NCBI GenBank assembly: GCA_950097015.1 | Contig: CATNEN010000038.1 | Span: 3,679,501-3,743,500 of the forward strand | Direction of reading: 5' to 3' | DNA: 64,000 nt | Source of the DNA: Macrostomum hystrix | Lineage: Eukaryota; Platyhelminthes; Macrostomidae | Shown here: piece after piece, positions 12,406-20,735 of the stretch | How positions within the stretch are numbered: the first letter of the stretch is position 1 | How the letters are laid out: each line of letters begins with the position of its first letter | Program-made: the position numbers and the translations under genes | The notes under the pieces: generated by a model | Databases searched by the model: none | Told to the model about the DNA's origin: nothing | What the model saw: only the letters and a program-made list of their open reading frames with translations

Positions 12406-12948
12406 ATCATCTAAAATCAAATCCCATATTCATAAACTGAGAATTAAACAGAGAATTTTGAAGTGGAGTCTGCTGTCTGTAGCTAAACAGGCATTGTCAA
12501 TAAGAGCCACTAGGAAGTTCTGTATTTTGCCTTCTGAGGGCGCCACTAAAAACTAGGGGCAGTGCCACTGCCAGTGCCACTAACAATTTCCAATCTTTGT
12601 AGTATATTCTTCGGCGCAAACAAACCCTTTTTTTCTATTTCCTATCACCGTACGTTTCGGTTATTTTACTCCTAGTGGTCATTGGTGGGAATTCGCGGAT
12701 TTTCGGGGGCAATTCGCTAAAAATCCGCCAGCTCTTAAAAAATGCAAAGTAAAAGCAGCAGGTATTCGAGAGAACCTTTTTGTGCTCACAAGGGTTGTAC
12801 ACAGGCTACCATATTTTGTATCTACAGTAACTGACACACAATCAGTTACGAACTTCAGCTAACAGATTTCGAGTCTGATTGCTCAGAGAATCCGAAGTCT
12901 CAAATTATCTATGATTGCTCAGGTGACTTTTACAAGAAACAGGAGCTC
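12406..12948. other. Intergenic DNA 3' of the ankyrin gene
   Basis: No gene is visible. It contains a phrase resembling aaaatccgccagctcttaa and cgcggattttcggggg, also echoed at 9870 (ggcggattttttgcc), possibly a dispersed repeat fragment. If the ankyrin exon splices at its end, downstream exons would lie here or beyond the satellite. Confidence 0.35.
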
Positions 12949-15900
12949 CTACCTGTTTTGCTTCTCAGGCAATGGCGCGGAGGATCCACGGCTCAGCAGG
13001 TCAACCACTCGGTCATGGCCGACTTCCTTGGCGATTCGCAGAGCAGCTTCCAGCAATTCTGGGCTATGAACGACCGTCATGAGTGACTCGACAACACTGA
13101 GGTGGCCGTTCTGGGACGCAATGTAGAGAGGTGAGGAGCCATGGACTTTGTCTTGAAGATTAACGTCGGCTCGTGCTTTGATGAGTGAGTCCACCACCTC
13201 CTTATGGCCATTTTGTGATGCAATGTAGAGAGGTGAGGCGCCAGTATTTGTTTGAAGATTGACGTCGGCTCGTGCTTTGATGAGTGAGTCCACCACCTCC
13301 TTATGGCCATTTTGTGATGCAATGTAGAGAGGTGACTCGCCAGTATTTGTTTGAAGATTGACGTCGGCTCGTGCTTTGATGAGTGAGTCCACCACCTCCT
13401 TATGGCCATTTTGTGATGCAATGTAGAGAGGTGAGGCGCCAGTATTTGTTTGAAGATTGACGTCGGCTCGTGCTTTGATGAGTGAGTCCACCACCTCCTT
13501 ATGGCCATTTTGTGATGCAATGTAGAGAGGTGAGGAGCCATAGACTTTGTCTTGAAGATTGACGTCGGCTCGTGCTTTGATGAGTGAGTCCACCACCTCC
13601 TTATGGCCATTTTGTGATGCAAGGTAGAGAGGTGACTCGCCAGTATTTATTTGAAGATTGACGTCGGCTCGTGCTTTGATGAGTGAGTCCACCACCTCCT
13701 TATGGCCATTTTGTGATGCAATGCAGAGAGGTGAGGAGCCACGGACTTTCTCTTGAAGATTGACGGCGGCTCGTGCTTTGATGAGTGAGTCCACCACCTC
13801 CTTATGGCCATTGCAGGATGCAATGTAGAGAGGTGAATCGCCAGTATTTGTTTGAAGATTGACGTCGGCTCGTGCTTTGATGAGTGAGTCCACCACCTCC
13901 TTATGGCCATTTTGTGATGCAATGTAGAGAGGTGAGCAGCCATGGACTTTCTCTTGAAGATTGACGTCGGCTCGTGCTTTGATGAGTGAGTCCACCACCT
14001 CCTTATGGCCATTGTAGGATGCAATGTAGAGAGGTGAGGAGCCAGTATTTCTTTGAAGATTGACGTCGGCTCGTGCTTTGATGAGTGAGTCCACCACCTC
14101 CTTATGGCCATTTTGTGATGCAAGGTAGAGAGGTGACTCGCCAGTATTTCTTTGAAGATTGACGTCGGCTCGTGCTTTGATGAGTGAGTCCACCACCTCC
14201 TTATGGCCATTTTGTGATGCAATGTAGAGAGGTGAATCGCCAGTATTTCTTTGAAGATTGACGTCGGCTCGTGCTTTGATGAGTGAGTCCACCACCTCCT
14301 TATGGCCATTTTGTGATGCAAGGTAGAGAGGTGACTCGCCAGTATTTATTTGAAGATTGACGTCGGCTCGTGCTTTGATGAGTGAGTCCACCACCTCCTT
14401 ATGGCCATTTTGTGATGCAATGCAGAGAGGTGAGGAGCCACGGACTTTCTCTTGAAGATTGACGGCGGCTCGTGCTTTGATGAGTGAGTCCACCACCTCC
14501 TTATGGCCATTGCAGGATGCAATGTAGAGAGGTGAATCGCCAGTATTTGTTTGAAGATTGACGTCGGCTCGTGCTTTGATGAGTGAGTCCACCACCTCCT
14601 TATGGCCATTTTGTGATGCAATGTAGAGAGGTGAGCAGCCACGGACTTTCTCTTGAAGATTGACGTCGGCTCGTGCTTTGATGAGTGAGTCCACCACCTC
14701 CTTATGGCCATTGTAGGATGCAATGTAGAGAGGTGAGGAGCCAGTATTTCTTTGAAGATTGACGTCGGCTCGTGCTTTGATGAGTGAGTCCAACACCTCC
14801 TTATGGCCTTGCTGTGATGCAATGTAGAGAGGTGACTCGCCAGTATTTCTTTTAAGATTGACGTCGGCTCGTGCTTTGATGAGTGAGTCCACCACCTCCT
14901 TATGGCCATTTTGTGATGCAATGTAGAGAGGTGACTCGCCAGTATTTGTTTGAAGATTGACGTCGGCTCGTGCTTTGATGAGTGAGTCCACCACCTCCTT
15001 ATGGCCATTTTGTGATGCAATGTAGAGAGGTGAGCAGACATCGACTTCTTGAAGATTGACGTCGGCTCGTGCTTTGATGAGTGAGTCCACCACCTCCTTA
15101 TGGCCATTTTGTGATGCAATGTAGAGAGGTGAGCAGCCATGGACTTTCTCTTGAAGATTGACGTCGGCTCGTGCTTTGATGAGTGAGTCCACCACCTCCT
15201 TATGGCCATTTTGTGATGCAATGTAGAGAGGTGAGCAGCCATGGACTTTCTCTTGAAGATTGACGTCGGCTCGTGCTTTGATGAGTGAGTCCACCACCTC
15301 CTTATGGCCTTGCTGTGATGCAATGTAGAGAGGTGACTCGCCAGTATTTCTTTTAAGATTGACGTCGGCTCGTGCTTTGATGAGTGAGTCCACCACCTCC
15401 TTATGGCCATTGTAGGATGCAATGTAGAGAGGTGAGGAGCCAGTATTTCTTTGAAGATTGACGTCGGCTCGTGCTTTGATGAGTGAGTCCACCACCTCCT
15501 TATGGCCATTGTAGGATGCAATGTAGAGAGGTGAGGAGCCAGTATTTCTTTGAAGATTGACGTCGGCTCGTGCTTTGATGAGTGAGTCCACCACCTCCTT
15601 ATGGCCATTTTGTGATGCAATGTAGAGAGGTGAATCGCCAGTATTTCTTTGAAGATTGACGTCGGCTCGTGCTTTGATGAGTGAGTCCACCACCTCCTTA
15701 TGGCCATTTTGTGATGCAATGTAGAGAGGTGAGCAGACATCGACTTCTTGAAGATTGACGTCGGCTCGTGCTTTGATGAGTGAGTCCACCACCTCCTTAT
15801 GGCCATTTTGTGATGCAATGTAGAGAGGTGAGGCGCCAGTATTTGTTTGAAGATTGACGTCGGCTCGTGCTTTGATGAGTGAGTCCACCACCTCCTTATG

Positions 15901-16635
15901 GCCATTTTGTGATGCAATGTAGAGAGGTGAGCAGACATCGACTTCTTGAAGATTGACGTCGGCTCGTGCTTTGATGAGTGAGTCCACCACCTCCTTATGG
16001 CCATTTTGTGATGCAATGTAGAGAGGTGAGCAGCCATGGACTTTCTCTTGAAGATTGACGTCGGCTCGTGCTTTGATGAGTGAGTCCACCACCTCCTTAT
16101 GGCCTTGCTGTGATGCAATGTAGAGAGGTGACTCGCCAGTATTTCTTTTAAGATTGACGTCGGCTCGTGCTTTGATGAGTGAGTCCACCACCTCCTTATG
16201 GCCATTTTGTGATGCAATGTAGAGAGGTGACTCGCCAGTATTTCTTTGAAGATTGACGTCGGCTCGTGCTTTGATGAGTGAGTCCACCAGTCGGTGGTGA
16301 CCAAATGCGGATGCAATATACAATGCTGTCTCCCCTCTCCAGTTCTGCTTATCTACATCCGCAATGGCTCGGATGAGTCTCACCAGAATTTCATGTCTTC
16401 CGAATCGGCAAGCGAGCATTGCTGGAGTATAAAATGATTCTGCAATGGCGATGAAGGCATCGAGGCTTCCGCCGCTGGCAATGAATCGCTGAACCGGCTC
16501 AACTCGGTCATCTCTGATGGCTGCCAGCAGCTCTTCGTTGGTGAGTTCTTCTGAGTCTTCTCGCTGCTGTGAGGAATGAAGTGAGTTCATCAAGTACACC
16601 AGGACAGCCGTGAGTATTCTCAGCAAGGGAAACAT
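12949..16635 (-). CDS. Ankyrin-repeat protein with about 33 near-identical repeats
   Basis: A 1228-codon uninterrupted frame with an ATG at 16635. Residues 1-22 are hydrophobic (MFPLLRILTAVLVYLMNSLH), a possible signal peptide or anchor; a second Met at residue 16 is an alternative start. A degenerate N-cap (about 30-125) precedes about 33 ankyrin repeats of 32-34 residues with core SPLYIAS-NGHKEVVDSLIK and ARADVNL, then two divergent capping repeats. Ankyrin repeats bind other proteins; the partner is unknown. Repeats differ almost only at the loop (NTGE, NTGS, KVHGC, VDVC) and at the residue after IAS (Q, Y or C). Repeats 17-21 and 24-28 match as a block, so a five-repeat duplication is recent. 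The stop TAG lies inside caaaacag/gtagga, a good donor, so the exon may really end at 12953 and splice onward. Confidence 0.85.
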   Translation of the reverse strand: MFPLLRILTAVLVYLMNSLHSSQQREDSEELTNEELLAAIRDDRVEPVQRFIASGGSLDAFIAIAESFYTPAMLACRFGRHEILVRLIRAIADVDKQNWRGETALYIASAFGHHRLVDSLIKARADVNLQRNTGESPLYIASQNGHKEVVDSLIKARADVNLKRNTGESPLYIASQQGHKEVVDSLIKARADVNLQEKVHGCSPLYIASQNGHKEVVDSLIKARADVNLQEVDVCSPLYIASQNGHKEVVDSLIKARADVNLQTNTGASPLYIASQNGHKEVVDSLIKARADVNLQEVDVCSPLYIASQNGHKEVVDSLIKARADVNLQRNTGDSPLYIASQNGHKEVVDSLIKARADVNLQRNTGSSPLYIASYNGHKEVVDSLIKARADVNLQRNTGSSPLYIASYNGHKEVVDSLIKARADVNLKRNTGESPLYIASQQGHKEVVDSLIKARADVNLQEKVHGCSPLYIASQNGHKEVVDSLIKARADVNLQEKVHGCSPLYIASQNGHKEVVDSLIKARADVNLQEVDVCSPLYIASQNGHKEVVDSLIKARADVNLQTNTGESPLYIASQNGHKEVVDSLIKARADVNLKRNTGESPLYIASQQGHKEVLDSLIKARADVNLQRNTGSSPLYIASYNGHKEVVDSLIKARADVNLQEKVRGCSPLYIASQNGHKEVVDSLIKARADVNLQTNTGDSPLYIASCNGHKEVVDSLIKARAAVNLQEKVRGSSPLCIASQNGHKEVVDSLIKARADVNLQINTGESPLYLASQNGHKEVVDSLIKARADVNLQRNTGDSPLYIASQNGHKEVVDSLIKARADVNLQRNTGESPLYLASQNGHKEVVDSLIKARADVNLQRNTGSSPLYIASYNGHKEVVDSLIKARADVNLQEKVHGCSPLYIASQNGHKEVVDSLIKARADVNLQTNTGDSPLYIASCNGHKEVVDSLIKARAAVNLQEKVRGSSPLCIASQNGHKEVVDSLIKARADVNLQINTGESPLYLASQNGHKEVVDSLIKARADVNLQDKVYGSSPLYIASQNGHKEVVDSLIKARADVNLQTNTGASPLYIASQNGHKEVVDSLIKARADVNLQTNTGESPLYIASQNGHKEVVDSLIKARADVNLQTNTGASPLYIASQNGHKEVVDSLIKARADVNLQDKVHGSSPLYIASQNGHLSVVESLMTVVHSPELLEAALRIAKEVGHDRVVDLLSRGSSAPLPEKQNR

Positions 16636-16770
16636 TTTGCATGTGTCTGCTTCTGGGTTGGGAAAGTGGCAAATGTGGTGGAGTAGCTTGGCACATTGCT
16701 TTTGTTGTCCGCTGCAGCCAACCAGAAGCCTTCTTTACTGCAGGAGGCTTATTGGCTGTTCAACTGCTTA
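16636..16770. other. 5' flank of the ankyrin gene
   Basis: About 135 bp between the ankyrin start codon and the homopurine tract. No clear TATA box is seen. If the gene is transcribed from here, its promoter is bounded by the purine tract. Confidence 0.3.
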
Positions 16771-17543
16771 GAGGAGAGGGAAGGAGAGGAGGAGACGAGA
16801 GGAGAGAAGAAAACGAGAGAAGAGGAGAAAAGAGGAGCTGACGACGAGAAAAGAGGAGACGAGAGGAGAGGAGAAGAGGAGAGGAGACGAGAGGAAAAAA
16901 GGAGAGGAGAGGAGAAAAGACAAGACAAGAGGGGACAGGAGAGGAGAGGAGAGGAGAGCAAAGGAGAAGCGGAGATGAGAGAAGAGGAGAGAAGGAGAGG
17001 AGAGGAGAGAAGAAAAGGAGAGAAAAAGAGAAAAGAGGAGAGAAGAGGATAAAGAGGACAAAAGAAGAGAAGAGGAGAAAAGAGGAGAAGAGGAGAGGTA
17101 AGAAGAGGAGAAGAGTAGAGGAGGAAAGGAGAGGAGAGAATAAAGGGAGAGAAGAGGAGAGAAGAAAGGGAGAGAAGAGGAGAAAAGAGGAGAAGAGGAG
17201 AGAAGAGAGAAGAGAAGAGGAGAGAAGTGGAGAGGAGAAGAGGAGAAGAGAGAAGAGGAGAGAAGAGGAGAGGAGAGAAGAGGAGAGGAGAGGAGAGGAA
17301 AAGAGGAGAGGAATGGAGAGGAGATCAGGGGAAGAGGAGAGGAGAGGAGAAGAGGAGAGGCGAAGAGGAAAAGAAGAGAGAAGAGAAGAGGAGAGGAGAG
17401 GAGAGAAGAAATGGAGAAGAGGAGATGAGAGAAGAGGAAGGAAGAGGAGAGGAGAGGAGAAGAGGAGAGGAGAGGAGAAGAGGAGAGGAGTGGAGAAGAG
17501 GAGAGGAGGCGAGGAAAAGAGGAGAGAAGAGAAGAGGAGAGAA
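16771..17543. repeat. Homopurine/homopyrimidine tract (GGAGA, AGAGG)n
   Basis: About 770 bp in which the + strand is almost entirely A and G, built from irregular gagga, agagg and gaaaag words with few pyrimidines. All ORFs over it (RRGEE-type on +, SSPLLS-type on -) are compositional artefacts. Such tracts with mirror symmetry can form triplex DNA; that is known for the sequence class and not shown here. Confidence 0.95.
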
Positions 17544-17544
17544 G

Positions 17545-18209
17545 CTCGCACAGGCGGGACACAACCCCTGTGAGGTATGAGTCAGTCCAGGCCCACGGGC
17601 TAAGGTCTGCGATGCCTCACAACTGCAGTCGCTTTTTGAGCAGGCTAGGCAGGAAGGAGCCCCGTGCCTTCGGTTGCAGGAATCCCTCCACGCTGTCCCG
17701 TCATCTGACCCATGGGTACACGTCCTGCGAGTGTTCAAGGCTGACCCTAGGGCAGCCGGACAGAATGGGCAACAGCGCTGGATGACCCATCCAGGGCCTC
17801 TGGCCAAACTGGGTACCTCTAGCCTTGGCTGGAGGGAAAGGTGTCACCCTTTGACCTTAACAGGGTATGCGGCCAGTCCGCAGCGTTCGTGCACCTGCGC
17901 GTGATCAGGTACCTCGGGCTACGACTCTGAGGGACAGGTGTCACCCTTCGACCTTAACAGGGTATGCGGCCAGTCCGCAGCGTTCGTGTACCTGTGCGTG
18001 ATCAGGTACCTCTGGCTACGGCTGGTGGAACAGGTGTCACCCTTCGACCACAACAGGGTACGCAGCCAGTCTGCGGGCCTGGCACTGCTCTAGGTGCCCT
18101 CTTATGCCTAAGGTCTCACCGCGCTGAGGGGCTGAAAGGTCCGGGGAGTATATCCGGCCGTTGGCGGTTTTTATTTTAATTTAACATTTTTCTGTCATTC
18201 CAGCGACCT
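17545..18209 (+). mobile_element. LINE A 5' region with subterminal tandem monomers
   Basis: GC-rich sequence starting right at the end of the purine tract and leading into LINE A ORF1. Between about 17838 and 18085 a unit of about 95 bp beginning aggtgtcaccctt(t/c)gacc is repeated, two full copies and a partial third. Repeated 5' monomers in a LINE often act as internal promoter units; that role here is inference. Confidence 0.6.
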
Positions 18210-19398
18210 ATGGAGTCCAACCTTTGCTCCAACATCGCGGAGGAACCGGCACCCAACAAGGAGGCGGACTCCTCGCGTCGTCCGGGAAACCCGGAAGCGC
18301 GGAAAAGTGCCGCCCAGGCCTCTGGGGCGTCCGGTTCCTCTCGTGGCGGAACCTCTCACAGTCATCCGGAAACTCCGACGACTGCTGGGGGGCCCGTTGC
18401 GGGAGGCGCCGGCCAAACCACAAAGCCAAAGCGCACTTACGCTGCTATGGCAAAGAGGCAGCCGGCCTTGGTTATCCGAGGCCAGGAGACGCCCCTCTCG
18501 ACAGCGCAACTCGACCAGATTTGGCGCAGACTGGACTCCCATCTGGTCAAACTGGCACTGAGCGGCACTGTGCTGCACGTCCTGAAGACCGACATCCAGG
18601 AACCAAGCCCTCATTGTCCAGCCTTGTCCAACCAGTCCGGACAGCAACTCCTCGAGATGCTGAAAACCTTCGACTGGGGCACGGAAACGAGCAACCTGTT
18701 TATCTACAGGGAGGACGAGCGCCCCCAGACACACCGTCATCGTGTTTGGATCCCAGCTCGCAGCGCCATAACCAATGCCGGAGAACTGCGCCGCCTGCTG
18801 TTGGCAATCCACCCGAATCTGCCAGAAAACGGTGTCGTGGTTCATGAAACCATCACCAGACCTGATGGAGATTCTAGGACTGTCAGACAGCTGGATGCTC
18901 CGCTGCCCAGACATGTCCTAAATCAGTGCAGGTCTCACTCGAATGCAGATCTTCAGCTTCGAGTCCGACGCTTGTCGCCCGCCGCCCCCGGAAAAGCGGA
19001 AACGGACGAATCAGAGCTCTGCCGGGCCCCTGCGCCATGGAACACAGACTCCTGACCGTCACGACCACTCGGAGGATGCGGATCCTATCAGGGGCAAAGC
19101 CGCGAGAGCCGCAGCGACAGGCGGACGTGGTAAGGGCCGGAAACCCGCCCGCAGCACCATCCGTACTGGCCTGACTCAGCGCGCCAGACAGCTGTCGGAC
19201 CCCAACAGAGGACGCCACCGCAGCACCACCCAGCCCAATGTCTCATCGAAACCCCCGCCGGAAAACCGGGCTGAGGATACGGACGCCGCTGTTGCGGCCG
19301 CCCGGGCCTCGGCTCTGGATCCGATTCAGGTGGAACCGATGGAGCTCGGGCAAAACACCGGCGAGGATGAGGAATCTCTCCTGAACAACTCGCCGTAG
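18210..19398 (+). pseudogene. LINE A ORF1 (gag-like), frameshifted
   Basis: A frame opens at ATG 18210 with a Ser/Gly/Pro-rich start, then KRTYAAMAKRQPALVIRG and about 150 more residues of nucleic-acid-binding style sequence. Near 18900-18960 the sensible continuation moves to another frame, which runs to the stop at 19398 with basic KRKRTNQSS and GRGKGRKPARS stretches. Position just upstream of an endonuclease-coding frame identifies it as ORF1 of a non-LTR element. No zinc knuckle is seen. It is probably inactive because of the frameshift. Confidence 0.6.
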
Positions 19399-19409
19399 GC
19401 CAGCAGGTA

Positions 19410-20735
19410 GCCGCACGGCCCTTCTGGGGTGAGCTTCCTGCAGCTGAACCTGCACCACTGCATCGCGGCCTCGACCAACCTGGTGTGTGTGGTGGACTTC
19501 GTCAAACCGGGCATCATCCTCCTCCAGGAGTCCTGGACGAAGAAAGGTAAGATTCCGAACATTCCTGCAGGTTTTGACTGTTTTTCATGCCCCAAAAAAC
19601 CCAGGGCTGCTGTGTTCACGATCTCAAAGCTTGGCATAGACCACACCTCTCTAACAAAGACCTCTGTGTCATCCAAACCAACCACATTCTACCGAACCGC
19701 ACCGTCATCATCGCCTCTATCTACTGTAGCAGCAGCAGTTCTAGTTTCAAGCGATATTAAGCTTCAGCACCGTTAACTTACATACTTGTTACTTAGACTT
19801 TAGAGCAAAGCCCCTAATATAGAGCGCATATAATATCCTCTTGTCTATGGTTAATACTGACACATAAATACAGTCACTCAAGCCCAGAAGTCTTAGCCGG
19901 GCGCGACCGCTAAGGCATAACGTCCTATCTTACGTTCCACTGCAAACATCTGCCTTTCTTAGTTGTAGCCTTTAAGACGGCTACACTACATTTCTGGTGA
20001 CGGTCCTGAGGTTCCGCCCAGTCTGACTTCCCTCGTGGACTACTGCTCAGACCGCGACTTTGAGCTGCTGGTGGCAGGCGACATTAACGCCCACCACACC
20101 CACTGGGGCAGTGTTACTTCAAACTGCAGAGGCGAGGATCTCCTTGCCTACATCTGCACCACCAATATTGAGTTCTGCAACTCGGGTGGCACACCCACCT
20201 TTGACAATGGGCGATGGACGGAGGTCCTTGATGCCACCCTCGCCTCTCAGGGCCTGATCCCTCTGATCAGGAACTGGCAGGTGTGGGACGAAGAAGAATC
20301 TCTGTCTGACCATCGCTCCATTCGCTTACGGTTGCAAAGCTCCTACTCCAAGCCTGGTATTCTGTGGAAAAGGAACGCCCGGAACACCGACTGGACGGCC
20401 TTTGCGGAATCCGTGAAGCGCCAGATCAACCAGTTAGAATCCGTTGTTCCTGCCACCTGTCAAGAAGTGGACGATCTAGCTGATCTACTCAGCATGACCA
20501 TCTTGACAGCTCATGAAACCTCTTGCCCCCTTAAAGCCTACAAAGGCAAAAAATCCGCTCCCTGGTGGAACCCAGCGCTTGGAACCCTCCGGCGTAAGGC
20601 CCAATCTTCCAGCGGATTGCGCGAAAAAGCAAGGACCCAGCTGACCTGACCTGACCAGAATGCGATTCGTGACTTTAAGCGCGACACCAGGAAAGCGAAG
20701 TCCGAAAAGTGGCGCCAATACTGCGCCGAGCTGGA
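19410..20735 (+). pseudogene. LINE A ORF2, APE-type endonuclease domain, broken
   Basis: The frame begins around SFLQLNLHHCIAAST and carries endonuclease landmarks: ILLQESWTKKG (metal-binding Glu), then after the insertion VAGDINAHHTHWGS and SLSDHRSIRLRL (catalytic Asp/His block). It is broken by a one-base frameshift near 19620, by a 251-bp insertion (19735-19985), and by a triplicated acctg at about 20645 that brings a stop. Residues typical of the linker follow (DFKRDTRKAKSEKWRQY) before LINE B sequence interrupts it. The reverse-transcriptase part survives only as a fragment at 24378-24538. Confidence 0.75.
19735..19985. mobile_element. Solo LTR-like insertion with 4-bp target duplication
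   Basis: A 251-bp AT-richer block starts TGTAGC and ends GCTACA, with CTAC directly flanking both sides (19731-19734 and 19986-19989). Removing it with one CTAC rejoins the LINE A endonuclease reading frame at IASIY, direct evidence that it is an insertion. The TG...CA ends and short target duplication fit a solo LTR; a small MITE is the alternative. It holds a TATA-like gcatataatatcc. Its last 22 bp form a hairpin (TGTAGCC / GGCTACA). Confidence 0.75.

Noticed and set aside
9896..12440. Very long frames on both strands (up to 561 codons) across the 21-bp array
   Set aside because: A stop-free 21-bp unit leaves several frames open at once on both strands; no start context, splice logic or domain supports a protein.
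13077..16316. Overlapping frames (HHKMAIRRWWTHSSKHEPTS type) within the ankyrin gene
   Set aside because: Shadow frames created by the repeated ankyrin codons; the ankyrin frame alone has a sensible cap, core and end.
16749..17580. Glu/Arg-rich and Ser/Leu-rich frames over the purine tract
   Set aside because: Low-complexity composition opens frames in several phases; no recognisable domain.
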